NCBI GenBank assembly: GCA_044238845.1
Contig: JBIICN010000018.1
Coordinates: forward strand, 1-64,000
Direction: 5' to 3'
DNA: 64,000 nt
From: UBA4416 sp044238845
GTDB lineage: Bacteria > Bacteroidota > Bacteroidia > B-17B0 > Aurantibacillaceae
Position 1 is the first letter of the stretch, and each line of letters starts with the position of its first letter. The position numbers and the translations under genes were made by a program. The notes under the pieces are model-generated. The model was not told the origin of the DNA, searched no databases, and was given only the letters and a program-made list of their open reading frames with translations. This document shows positions 1 to 8,297 of the stretch, piece by piece.

Positions 1-501
1 TGGCCCTGCAATTAATTTTGGAAACAATAAAATGTAAGTTTGATAATGCCAAAAGTTCTTTAATGGTTTGTGAATGCCTCTGTAAACATCAACCACGTAA
101 GTAACACTTTCAAATGTGTAGAATGAAATTCCTATAGGTAACACAATTTTTAACCAACTAATTTCTTTAATACCAGCTAAATCTAAAGCTCCATTAATAT
201 TATCAATAAAGAAATTGGAATATTTAAAATAAAATAATAAGCCTAAATTCATTAATAATGAAATGACTAATAACTGCTTTTTTCCTTTAGAGGTTTTTGC
301 TTCGGCCATTTTATTGACCAAGAAATAATCTAAGAATGTTGTTCCAAGAATGACGAAGATAAATTTTGGCCCACCCCACGCATAAAAAACTATACTAAAA
401 ATTAGAATACAAGCATTTTTAAATTTATTGGGAGTTAAATGATACGCCAATAAAAAAATGGGTAAAAAGTAAACTAAAAATGTTATGCTGCTAAAAACCA
501 T
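1..501 (-). CDS. MBOAT-family O-acyltransferase (AlgI/DltB-like), N-terminal part; cut by window edge
   Basis: Reading from the ATG at 501 down to base 1 gives 167 uninterrupted codons, so the gene continues beyond the window. The product starts MVFSSITFLVYFLPIF and is a string of hydrophobic segments. It ends in the family-typical stretch LPIGISFYTFESVTYVVDVY followed by LLFPKLIAGP, which matches the N-terminal half of AlgI/DltB membrane-bound O-acyltransferases. The catalytic His lies outside the window. Family members move acyl (often acetyl) groups onto extracellular polysaccharide. The position beside sugar-nucleotide and sugar-transferase genes fits decoration of a surface glycan; the substrate is inferred, not shown. 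Confidence 0.85.
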   Translation of the reverse strand, partial: MVFSSITFLVYFLPIFLLAYHLTPNKFKNACILIFSIVFYAWGGPKFIFVILGTTFLDYFLVNKMAEAKTSKGKKQLLVISLLMNLGLLFYFKYSNFFIDNINGALDLAGIKEISWLKIVLPIGISFYTFESVTYVVDVYRGIHKPLKNFWHYQTYILLFPKLIAGP

Positions 502-571
502 GTTATGATTTAAGATTTTAGAAGTGTGATTTAGGATTTTTAATTCTTAAATCTACATTCTTAATTCTTAC

Positions 572-1618
572 TTATTGATATTGTTTTTCGTAATAATTAG
601 CATAAGCTCCCGAAGTAACATTATTTAACCATTCTTCGTTTTGTAAATACCAGTCTACTGTTTTTGATAAGCCTTCTTCAAATTGAAGTGATGGTTTCCA
701 TCCCAATTCGTTTTGAAGTTTTGTAGAATCAATGGCGTAACGTAAATCATGTCCAGCTCTGTCAGTAACAAAGGTGATTAATTGTTGATTAGTTCCTTTT
801 GCTCTTCCTAATTTTTCATCCATCATATCGCATAATAAACGAATTACATCAATGTTTGTCCATTCATTATGCCCACCAATATTATAAGTGCTACCTAAAG
901 CAGCTGTATGAAAAATAACATCAATAGCACGTGCATGATCTTCAACAAATAACCAATCTCTTACGTTTTCGCCTTTACCATAAATTGGTAATGGTTTATT
1001 GTTTTTGATATTGTTAATGCAAAGCGGTATTAACTTTTCTGGAAAATGGTACGGACCATAATTATTTGAACAGTTAGAAATCACACAAGGTAATTTATAG
1101 GTATCATGATAAGCTCTTACAAAATGGTCTGAACTCGCTTTGGAAGCAGAGTAAGGACTATGTGGGTCGTAAGCCGTTGCTTCTGTAAATAAGCCAGTAT
1201 CACCTAAAGAACCATATACTTCATCAGTTGAAACGTGATAAAATTTAGTGAATTTATTTGAATCTGCTTTATGTAATTCTTTAGCGGCGTTTAATAAATT
1301 AACTGTTCCAATTACGTTTGTATAAACAAATTCTAATGGATTAGTAATACTTCTATCCACATGGCTTTCAGCAGCTAAATGAATAACAGCATTAAATTGA
1401 TGCTCTTTAAATAATTTATTAATAAAATCAGCATCAACTATATCTCCTTTTACAAAAGTGTAATTGGTTTTGTTTTCAATATCAGTTAAGTTAGCTAAGT
1501 TACCTGCATAGGTTAATTTATCTAGGTTTACAATTTCATAGTTTGAATATTTGTTTACAAATAATCTCACAACGTGTGAGCCAATAAAACCTGCACCTCC
1601 TGTAATTAATACTTTCAT
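572..1618 (-). CDS. rfbB: dTDP-glucose 4,6-dehydratase
   Basis: 348-aa short-chain dehydrogenase/reductase of normal RmlB length. The NAD-binding GGAGFIG motif is at residues 7-13, the STDEVYG segment with the catalytic Thr-Asp-Glu at about 130-136, and the YxxxK pair in YSASK at 156-160. The family converts dTDP-glucose to dTDP-4-keto-6-deoxyglucose in the cytoplasm, the first committed step to dTDP-rhamnose and other deoxysugars. No rmlA, rmlC or rmlD is in view, so the pathway partners must be elsewhere or upstream. It is transcribed in the same direction as the flanking polysaccharide genes. The family assignment is very secure; the end sugar is unknown. Confidence 0.95.
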   Translation of the reverse strand: MKVLITGGAGFIGSHVVRLFVNKYSNYEIVNLDKLTYAGNLANLTDIENKTNYTFVKGDIVDADFINKLFKEHQFNAVIHLAAESHVDRSITNPLEFVYTNVIGTVNLLNAAKELHKADSNKFTKFYHVSTDEVYGSLGDTGLFTEATAYDPHSPYSASKASSDHFVRAYHDTYKLPCVISNCSNNYGPYHFPEKLIPLCINNIKNNKPLPIYGKGENVRDWLFVEDHARAIDVIFHTAALGSTYNIGGHNEWTNIDVIRLLCDMMDEKLGRAKGTNQQLITFVTDRAGHDLRYAIDSTKLQNELGWKPSLQFEEGLSKTVDWYLQNEEWLNNVTSGAYANYYEKQYQ

Positions 1619-1737
1619 TTTGTATATGTTATAAATCAGTTACGAATATAATAAAAAAGTGCGATTTGGGAATGACGAATCACGATTTAATCAATCAATA
1701 TTAGTAAGCCGTGATTTGTACTTTTGTAAATCTTAAA

Positions 1738-3159
1738 TTATTTGCCTCGTCCTTGAACCACAATTAAAATGGTGTGAATTAAGATTTTAAAATCAATAAT
1801 TAAGCTCATATTTTCTATATACAATAAATCAAATTTTACACGAGACACCATTTCTTCAATGTTTTCGGCATACCCATATTTCACTTGTCCGTAGCCAGTA
1901 ATTCCTGGTCTTACTCGGTGTAAATGCACATAATGTGGTGCATGCACTACAATTTGATCAATAAAAAATTTACGTTCAGGTCGTGGCCCTACTAAACTCA
2001 TATCGCCAATGATAACATTGTAAAATTGAGGAATTTCATCTAATCGTACTTTTCGCAAAAATTTGCCAACTTTTGTAATTCTAGGGTCATCTGTTTTAGA
2101 AAGTCTTGGCCCAAATTTTTCAGCATCCGTATACATTGTTCTATACTTAATAATAAAAAATGGTTTTCCTCCTTTGCCAATACGTTCTTGTTTAAAAAAC
2201 ACTGGACCTTTTGAATTTAATTTTACAATAATCATCAAAATAATATATACCCAACTAAAAGTAATTAAAACAAATACCGAGGCACTAACATCAATAAATC
2301 GTTTAACTGATTGTTGCCAGTTTGGCATCACTTGTTTATTGATAACGATTAAAGCGGTATCAGAAATAGAATTCATTTTTACCTGACCCGATAAAATATC
2401 ATACATATCGGGAATAATTTTTATAATAGCTTCAAAGTCATTAAGTTCATTGATGATTTTTTCTAAATAACCATGTTCCCATGACTCAATAGCTATAATA
2501 ATTTCTTCGATTTGATGAGTTTGAACTATTTCTTTTAAATCTTTGTATTCACCTAAATGACTTAGTTTTTGTTTTAATTGATCAGAAAATCCGTTTTTTT
2601 CATCTAAATGAATAAATCCAACAAATTTATTACCTGAGGATTTGTGGCTTGATGTGATTTCGTCATAAATTTTTAAGGCACGTTGGTTACTGCCAATAAT
2701 AACGGTATTAAAACCAATTTTTCCTTTATTTATTTTATGGTTAGTAATGGTTGATAAAATAAATCTAAGAATAGCGGTGATAAAAAAATGTAAGCCAAAT
2801 AATACCGTGTATACTTTATAATAGGCTTTGTAACTCGATACAAAATCATCTAATAAAATAAAAAAGAAAATAAATGTAACACCAATAATAGAGGTGGCAA
2901 TGGTTTGCATTAACTCATTAATTCGTGATTTACGGTAAATGTTTTTATAAAATCCAGTTAAATAATAAGCTAATAACCAGCCTAATGGAAGAATTATCAT
3001 TCCTAAAATATATTGTCTATCAAAAATTTGTTCAGGTAAAATTCCAAATTTATCAGGTTCAATATAAAATTTACGGTATAAATAAAATAAACTCCACGCT
3101 AAGCAAGCCGATATATAATCGGCAAAAATATATTTGAATGTTTGTAGTTTTTTATTCAT
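1738..3159 (-). CDS. polyprenyl-phosphate glycosyl-1-phosphate transferase (WcaJ-like initiating sugar transferase)
   Basis: 473 aa in the usual two-part layout. The N-terminal 140 residues or so hold four hydrophobic helices, followed by a CoA-binding-like Rossmann region (GFNTVIIGSNQRALKIYDE). From about residue 285 comes the bacterial sugar transferase domain: KRFIDVSASVFVLI helix, GPVFFKQERIGKGGKPF, KYRTM and VGPRPE motifs. Such enzymes load the first sugar-1-phosphate onto undecaprenyl phosphate at the inner membrane to start exopolysaccharide or O-antigen repeat units. The lipoprotein gene at 3164 stops four bases upstream of this start, so the two are probably co-transcribed. The transferred sugar cannot be told from sequence. 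Confidence 0.92.
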   Translation of the reverse strand: MNKKLQTFKYIFADYISACLAWSLFYLYRKFYIEPDKFGILPEQIFDRQYILGMIILPLGWLLAYYLTGFYKNIYRKSRINELMQTIATSIIGVTFIFFFILLDDFVSSYKAYYKVYTVLFGLHFFITAILRFILSTITNHKINKGKIGFNTVIIGSNQRALKIYDEITSSHKSSGNKFVGFIHLDEKNGFSDQLKQKLSHLGEYKDLKEIVQTHQIEEIIIAIESWEHGYLEKIINELNDFEAIIKIIPDMYDILSGQVKMNSISDTALIVINKQVMPNWQQSVKRFIDVSASVFVLITFSWVYIILMIIVKLNSKGPVFFKQERIGKGGKPFFIIKYRTMYTDAEKFGPRLSKTDDPRITKVGKFLRKVRLDEIPQFYNVIIGDMSLVGPRPERKFFIDQIVVHAPHYVHLHRVRPGITGYGQVKYGYAENIEEMVSRVKFDLLYIENMSLIIDFKILIHTILIVVQGRGK

Positions 3160-3163
3160 TTAT

Positions 3164-4015
3164 TTATTGATAAATAAGTTTAACGTTATCAATATATATT
3201 TCAGGAGAAGCCACTACTTTATCGGCATGTATAAATACTTTATAATTTGTATAGGAGGGTTGCAAATTAACTACTCCTGTTAATTGAACATAAATTTTAT
3301 TCCATTCTTCTGATTTATTAATCGTTAGGGCGGTTCTTCTTTCACTTCCACCAATAATGCCAACCGTAAATGGCTGATTACATTTGTAATTAAGCTCTAA
3401 ATAAATGGTAGCTCCTCCAGCTGGTAAAAAATAGGCCTGAGATTGTAGCATTTCAGCCGTTGGCTTGGCATCACTCATCGACATGTATATCGTGCCAACA
3501 CCCTCAAAAGCTTTGCCTTGAGTAGAAATTGATGCAGAAGTATTTACATAAGCCGAATCACCGTTGGAAATAAATGAGCTACCACCCGGTTCAAAGGCAT
3601 CAGCGTAATAAAAGAATGCCCCAGAATTATAGGTAAATTCAGGAGAAATGGTATATGTTTTTCCAGGTTCCGTTTTTTGATTAAATGTTATGGCATTATA
3701 TAAAGCATATGGTGTTCTAGTTGCCGAAATTCCGTTGTTTTTAATACCAGCGTATAATGTTATGTCAGCATTTCCGTTCGAAACAATAGGCATCACACTT
3801 GCTACAGGAAAAATCCCTTTAAATTGACCATCCACATAATACCAAATATCGGTAATCTTGTGGCTATTACTGCCTTGCGTTAAATAATTTGTTTTTAAAT
3901 TAACGGGATTTACAACTAAAAATGACGATTGAGGCGCTTTTAATTTGTCCTTATTACAAGAAAAAAGAAAAATTAAGTTAATAAACACTAATAAGTACAG
4001 TAAATATCTAAGCAT
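3164..4015 (-). CDS. predicted lipoprotein, unknown function (DUF4397-like possible)
   Basis: 283 aa starting MLRYLLYLLVFINLIFLFSC, a lipoprotein signal with lipobox FLFSC and lipidated Cys at residue 20. The rest is beta-rich, with YALYNAITF and Ser/Thr-rich stretches and no catalytic motif I recognise. The first part, about response to a value and 'variance' strings, vaguely resembles small lipoproteins with Ig-like folds, but I would not assign a family. It ends four bases before the sugar transferase gene and is probably in the same transcript, which makes an envelope or glycan-related role plausible only by association. Confidence 0.75.
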   Translation of the reverse strand: MLRYLLYLLVFINLIFLFSCNKDKLKAPQSSFLVVNPVNLKTNYLTQGSNSHKITDIWYYVDGQFKGIFPVASVMPIVSNGNADITLYAGIKNNGISATRTPYALYNAITFNQKTEPGKTYTISPEFTYNSGAFFYYADAFEPGGSSFISNGDSAYVNTSASISTQGKAFEGVGTIYMSMSDAKPTAEMLQSQAYFLPAGGATIYLELNYKCNQPFTVGIIGGSERRTALTINKSEEWNKIYVQLTGVVNLQPSYTNYKVFIHADKVVASPEIYIDNVKLIYQ

Positions 4016-4090
4016 ACGTGTTATAAAACGTAAAGATAACAGTACTTATTGTATTGCCATAAATAAAATTTTATTTTTTAAAGTATAAAA

Positions 4091-5065
4091 TTATCTTTTT
4101 ATTGGATGAATTTGAAAATCAATATCTTGTACCACTTGCAAGGCAATTTCTGCATCAGATAATGATACTGCTAAAGGTGCATCGTGGGTTATACTTTTAT
4201 AAAAACATTCTAATTCTGTTTTTATAGCATTTACAGGGTTTATTATTGGTTGATTGTGAAGGATTTCAAATTTTTGTTGCCCAGCTCCTGGATCAATGAT
4301 AATTCCCTTATTGTTTAAAGAGGTGTTTTTTGGAAGTATACTATGAATTGTAGTGGATTTATTTAGTAAATCAATGTTAATAAAGGTGTTATCTTGAAAA
4401 ACATCCATTTTTCTAACATTTTGTAAAGCTACTCGATTGGCAGTTAAATTGGCAATACAGCCATTTTCAAATTCAATTCTTACATATGCTAAATCGGCAG
4501 TTTTGCTAACAATAATTGCTCCCGTGGCAGATATTTTTTTGATTTTACTTTTTATGGTATTTAATAATAAATCAATATCATGAATCATTAAATCCATTAC
4601 AACCGAAACATCTGTTCCTCTTGAGTTATAACAAGCCAATCGTTCGATATTAATATGCTGAGGATTGGTCATAAATTCTTTGGCAGCCGTAAATGCAGGA
4701 TTAAAACGTTCAACATGTCCAACTTGTACAATCACACCAGCTTCTTTTGATAAGCGGTTTAATTTTTTTGTATCATTAGGATTATCTGTAGCTGGTTTTT
4801 CAATAAATACATGTTTTCCATTTTTAATTGCTTTACTAGCAAGATCAAAATGAGTAGGAGTGGGAGTTATAATTAACACACTTTCGCAAAGAGATAAAAG
4901 TTCTTCGTAACTATCACATATTTTTACATTATTTTGATATGATAAGTTAGCTATAACGCTTTTATCGATGTCATAAATAGCACAAACATTAAATTCAGAA
5001 ATTTCGCTCACTAACTTTAAGTGAATTTTTCCGAGATGACCCAATCCAACAATTCCTACATTCAT
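4091..5065 (-). CDS. Gfo/Idh/MocA-family NAD(P)-dependent oxidoreductase
   Basis: 324 aa. The N-terminal Rossmann domain opens MNVGIVGLGHLGKIH with the GxGxxG nucleotide-binding motif at residues 7-12. The family-diagnostic EKP is at 89-91 (FIEKPAT), and the HDIDLLL segment carrying the usual catalytic-region His is near 160. Members oxidise or reduce sugars, inositols or sugar nucleotides, with NAD(P) bound in the cytoplasm. It lies in line with the polysaccharide genes downstream, so a sugar-nucleotide substrate is plausible. The substrate is not determinable from sequence. The gene diverges from pcm. Confidence 0.88.
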   Translation of the reverse strand: MNVGIVGLGHLGKIHLKLVSEISEFNVCAIYDIDKSVIANLSYQNNVKICDSYEELLSLCESVLIITPTPTHFDLASKAIKNGKHVFIEKPATDNPNDTKKLNRLSKEAGVIVQVGHVERFNPAFTAAKEFMTNPQHINIERLACYNSRGTDVSVVMDLMIHDIDLLLNTIKSKIKKISATGAIIVSKTADLAYVRIEFENGCIANLTANRVALQNVRKMDVFQDNTFINIDLLNKSTTIHSILPKNTSLNNKGIIIDPGAGQQKFEILHNQPIINPVNAIKTELECFYKSITHDAPLAVSLSDAEIALQVVQDIDFQIHPIKR

Positions 5066-5166
5066 TAAAAATAATTTTGTGTAAATGTAATATCTATTAA
5101 AAACTAATTGTTAGAAATGATTTTTTTATATTAAAACTCCATTGTTTATTATCATTATTTTTAACC

Positions 5167-5844
5167 ATGCACATTAATATAAGTAAAGAAGACGATTACC
5201 TGTACCAAGGAAAAAGAAAACGTTTAGTTGAGCAACTCAAAGAAAAAGGAATTGCCAGCCAGGCTGTATTAAATACGATATTAAAAATTCCTCGACATTT
5301 ATTTTTTGACCAATCCACCGAGCGCCCAGCGTTGTTAGATCATGCTTACTCGGATAAAGCTTTAAAAATAGGAGCCGGGCAAACTATATCTCATCCTTTT
5401 ACGGTTGCATTTCAAACAGAAAAATTAAACATTGTAAAAGGTGACAAAGTGTTAGAAATTGGGACAGGTTGCGGGTATCAAACTGCCGTTTTGTTAGAAA
5501 TGGGCGCCAAAGTTTACTCAATTGAGCGCCAAAAAGAATTATTTGATAAAACAAAAGTATTTTTACCATTAATTGGCTATAAAGGAGCAAAGCTTGTTTA
5601 TGGTGATGGATATAAAGGATTGCCACAATTTGCCCCCTTTGATAAAATTATTGTAACAGCTGCTGCGCCATATATACCGCAGGATTTGTTAGCTCAGTTA
5701 GTTATTGGTGGTATTTTAGTGATTCCATTAGGTGAGGGAGAGGAACAGGTGATGAATGTCATAATTAAGAAATCTGGCACAGAGTTTGATAAAAAGGCAT
5801 TCGGAAAATTTAAATTTGTCCCTATGTTACAAAATAAGACATAG
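5167..5844 (+). CDS. pcm: protein-L-isoaspartate O-methyltransferase
   Basis: 225 aa, a class I SAM methyltransferase of normal PCMT length. PCMT signatures are GAGQTISHPFTVA near residue 60 (isoaspartyl substrate site), SAM motif I KVLEIGTGCGYQTAVL near 90-105, and GDGYKGLPQFAPFDKIIVTAAA toward the middle. The family methylates L-isoaspartyl residues of aged cytosolic proteins as the first step in their repair. It is a stand-alone gene divergent from the oxidoreductase. The 101-base intergenic region shows no TAnnTTTG element. Confidence 0.93.
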   Translation: MHINISKEDDYLYQGKRKRLVEQLKEKGIASQAVLNTILKIPRHLFFDQSTERPALLDHAYSDKALKIGAGQTISHPFTVAFQTEKLNIVKGDKVLEIGTGCGYQTAVLLEMGAKVYSIERQKELFDKTKVFLPLIGYKGAKLVYGDGYKGLPQFAPFDKIIVTAAAPYIPQDLLAQLVIGGILVIPLGEGEEQVMNVIIKKSGTEFDKKAFGKFKFVPMLQNKT

Positions 5845-5926
5845 ATATAAGCTTAAGTTTTTCGGTATTAACAATTACGTGTTGATAATACAAGATTGTT
5901 AATATCTAGTAATAAAATTTAACAAG

Positions 5927-5934
5927 TAATTTTG
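5927..5934 (+). promoter_or_regulatory. TAnnTTTG -7 element for the outer-membrane protein gene
   Basis: The sequence TAATTTTG fits the Bacteroidota -7 consensus TAnnTTTG and stands 30 bases before the ATG at 5965. It overlaps a possible upstream TTG start at 5932, which is a reason to prefer the ATG. Confidence 0.55.
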
Positions 5935-5964
5935 AACATTAAACAAACAAACAAAAAAACAATT

Positions 5965-6933
5965 ATGAAAAAATCAATCGCTCTAGTAGCTTTAGCATTC
6001 GGTGTAACTGGTGCTTTCGCTCAAGATTTAACTTCAAAAAAAGGTGAACCATTTTTGCCAGAAGCTGGTGATTATGCAGTAAGTATCGATGCAACGTCTT
6101 TCTTAGATTATGCTGGTAACTTCTTCGGAAAACAAAACAAAAACAATGCTCCTACTTGGAACTTTTTAAACGGAAATAGCACTATTACTGGTAAATACTT
6201 TAAAGATGCTACAACTGCTTACCGTTTAGGTTTACGTTTAAATTTTGGTGGTAATACAGAAAAATCTATGGTTGCAGATAGAACTGTAAGAGATGCTGTT
6301 CCTTCAACAAATACTTACCCAAATGTAAATGCAATGGTAGAAAACAAATGGAAACAATCAAATACTAATATTGGTATTTCTGTTGGTTTAGAAAAACGCA
6401 AAGGTAAAACTCGTTTACAAGGATTATACGGCGCTGATTTAGGTATTTATGTATCTTCTCAACGTAACAAGTTTACTTATGGTAACGCTTTAGTTGCTAA
6501 CTCTTCTAGCGCAACTGCTCCAAATGTAAACGTTGAAGGTGCTGATGGTTTTGCTGGATATGGTAACGCTAACTTAGTATCTCAAGCTAATGCTCCTATA
6601 ACTGGTATTAATGCTGCTGGTGCTCGTTTAACTGATCGTAAATCTGGTCTTACTTTATCTGTAGGTGCTCGTGCTTTTATTGGTGCTGAGTATTTCGTAG
6701 CTCCAAAAGTTTCTATTGGTGGTGAATTCGGATGGGGATTAGGTTTCTCAATGACTGGAAAATCTAAATCTACTTGGGAATCAGTTGGTACTCCATCTGC
6801 TGCAGGTTCAGTTGCAACTGTTGGAACTGCTGAAGTTGAAGGTGGAAAATCTTCTTCTTTCAAGTTTGATACTGACGGAAATAATGGTGTTTTTGGACCA
6901 AATGCATCTTTACGTTTAAACTTACATTTCTAA
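5965..6933 (+). CDS. outer-membrane beta-barrel protein, probably abundant
   Basis: 322 aa from the ATG at 5965. A signal peptide MKKSIALVALAFGVTGAFAQ is followed by alternating beta-strand-like sequence rich in Gly, Asn and aromatic residues. It ends LRLNLHF with a terminal Phe, as recognised by the BAM complex. The long-ORF TTG start at 5932 lies inside a promoter element and would spoil the signal peptide. Codon choice is strikingly uniform (GCT, GGT, CGT, TCT), as in highly expressed genes. A TAnnTTTG promoter precedes it and a strong terminator follows, so it is probably monocistronic. Pore or structural role unknown. Confidence 0.85.
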   Translation: MKKSIALVALAFGVTGAFAQDLTSKKGEPFLPEAGDYAVSIDATSFLDYAGNFFGKQNKNNAPTWNFLNGNSTITGKYFKDATTAYRLGLRLNFGGNTEKSMVADRTVRDAVPSTNTYPNVNAMVENKWKQSNTNIGISVGLEKRKGKTRLQGLYGADLGIYVSSQRNKFTYGNALVANSSSATAPNVNVEGADGFAGYGNANLVSQANAPITGINAAGARLTDRKSGLTLSVGARAFIGAEYFVAPKVSIGGEFGWGLGFSMTGKSKSTWESVGTPSAAGSVATVGTAEVEGGKSSSFKFDTDGNNGVFGPNASLRLNLHF

Positions 6934-6955
6934 TCTTAGAAATAAATAGTAATTT

Positions 6956-6988
6956 AAAAAGCCCTGCATTTATGCGGGGCTTTTTTTA
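6956..6988 (+). terminator. intrinsic terminator, probably bidirectional
   Basis: Arms GCCCTGCAT and ATGCGGGGC (one G-T pair) with a two-base loop, five A before and seven T after. It lies between the outer-membrane protein gene and the convergent cyclophilin gene, whose stop codon overlaps the T run. Confidence 0.85.
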
Positions 6989-7828
6989 TTCTTCTATAAT
7001 CTTTATCCACATTCTGATATCAATCAAAGGTCTATTATCTTTATTTTTACCAACGGCAGCAATTTTGTCAATGATTTCTAGTCCTTCAACTACTTCTCCA
7101 AAAATAGTGTATTGGCTATCTAAATGGGGAGTTCCACCAATAGTTTTGTAAATTGTTTTGTGTTCGGGAGGAAATGAATAATGTAGCATTTTAGAATAAT
7201 CATCCTCAACCATTTTATTTAACTCTTTAAAATAGATCATTAAGCTATCATTATTTTGTTCCTTTTTAGCGATATTTATTTTTTCTCTTAATACTTCGTT
7301 TTCGGGTTTATTTAATACATCTTCTTTTATTTTTGCAATGATAGGTTTGTTAATGCGTTTCTCATAGGAGATTAAATCTTCTTCTGTTCTAACCTTTCCT
7401 TGAACAATGTAAAACTGACAAGCTGATGAGGCTTTTTCAGGATTCACATCATCTCCGTCTCTAGCCGCGCACAACATCCCTTTTTTGTGACATAAAGTTG
7501 TAACAAACTCAGCATGAATGGTGTACTTTAAATCCCCATCTCCCAAAAATTTTGCTGGATCGGCATATTTACTGTCAGGATCGCCACCTTGTATCATAAA
7601 ATCTTGAATCACGCGATGAAACAATAAACTGTCGAAAAAATGCTCTTTAACTAATTTCAAAAAATTATCTCGGTGTTGAGGCGTTTCATTAAATAACTTT
7701 ACTTTCATGTTCCCTAAAGTGGTTGAAATAAGAATGGTTTCTTTAGAAAATGTTTGAGAAAAGCTAGTTTTAATAACCAAAACAAGGCTTATGCTCAATA
7801 GTATGATTTTGAAATGTATTTTATTCAT
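6986..7828 (-). CDS. peptidyl-prolyl cis-trans isomerase, cyclophilin type, exported
   Basis: 280 aa from the ATG at 7828 (an upstream TTG at 7852 is less likely). A signal peptide of about 25 residues ends TSFSQ. The cyclophilin core shows the active-site block FHRVIQDFMIQGGDP and then SSACQFYIVQ and YTIFGEVVEG. Between the last two blocks sit about 75 extra charged, helix-forming residues (EDLISYEKRI to EDDYSKML) that ordinary bacterial cyclophilins lack. It should catalyse proline isomerisation in the periplasm or outer envelope. The gene diverges from the lipoprotein gene at 7886. Confidence 0.88.
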   Translation of the reverse strand: MNKIHFKIILLSISLVLVIKTSFSQTFSKETILISTTLGNMKVKLFNETPQHRDNFLKLVKEHFFDSLLFHRVIQDFMIQGGDPDSKYADPAKFLGDGDLKYTIHAEFVTTLCHKKGMLCAARDGDDVNPEKASSACQFYIVQGKVRTEEDLISYEKRINKPIIAKIKEDVLNKPENEVLREKINIAKKEQNNDSLMIYFKELNKMVEDDYSKMLHYSFPPEHKTIYKTIGGTPHLDSQYTIFGEVVEGLEIIDKIAAVGKNKDNRPLIDIRMWIKIIEE

Positions 7829-7836
7829 TTTTTTAG

Positions 7837-7844
7837 TATATTTG
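7837..7844 (+). promoter_or_regulatory. TAnnTTTG -7 element for the lipoprotein gene at 7886
   Basis: TATATTTG, 41 bases before the ATG at 7886, in the short divergent region between the cyclophilin and lipoprotein genes. Confidence 0.5.
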
Positions 7845-7885
7845 GGGTACAAATATTAATCCAATATAATTAATATAAAAATAAA

Positions 7886-8242
7886 ATGAAATTAAAATTA
7901 TTCTTCGCAACCTTTGCTTTAGGTTTAATTACTTTAGGTATTAATAGTTCTTGCCAAAAGAAAACAGATTGTAAATTAATTATTACAACTCATGATGAGT
8001 TGGGTAATGCCTTAGGTAATGCTACTGTTAAATTATATGCCAATGTAAAAACAGCATCAGGCTCAACAGTGGAAGCAGATTTAAAAGCAGAAGGTGTTTC
8101 TGATGCAGGTGGTACAAGTACATATACGTTTAAATTGCCAGCTATTTTAGATGTTAAAGTGGTGGCTGGTACTAAAACAGGTATTGGTATTGTTAAATTA
8201 GAAGAAGGTAAAACTGTAGAGAAAATTATTGTTGTAAAATAG
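7886..8242 (+). CDS. small lipoprotein with an Ig-like/transthyretin-like fold, unknown function
   Basis: 118 aa. A signal sequence with lipobox NSSC puts the lipidated Cys near residue 23, followed by QKKTDCKLIITTHDELGNALG. The rest (NATVKLYAN, STYTFKLPAILDVKVVAG, KTVEKIIVVK) has the strand pattern of a small carboxypeptidase-regulatory or transthyretin-like domain that ends in a beta strand. No catalytic residues are seen. It is probably surface or periplasm anchored. It has its own promoter and terminator and so looks monocistronic. Confidence 0.75.
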   Translation: MKLKLFFATFALGLITLGINSSCQKKTDCKLIITTHDELGNALGNATVKLYANVKTASGSTVEADLKAEGVSDAGGTSTYTFKLPAILDVKVVAGTKTGIGIVKLEEGKTVEKIIVVK

Positions 8243-8264
8243 ATTTTACAATATTTCAATATTA

Positions 8265-8294
8265 AAATCCTTTGTGAATAGCAAAGGATTTTTT
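8265..8294 (+). terminator. intrinsic terminator
   Basis: Ten-base arms AAATCCTTTG and CAAAGGATTT around a seven-base loop, running into T. It follows the lipoprotein gene and faces the end of the convergent glycosyltransferase gene. Confidence 0.85.
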
Positions 8295-8297
8295 GTT

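Noticed and set aside
1..571. Window start as intergenic
   Set aside because: The minus strand is an uninterrupted MBOAT reading frame to base 1.
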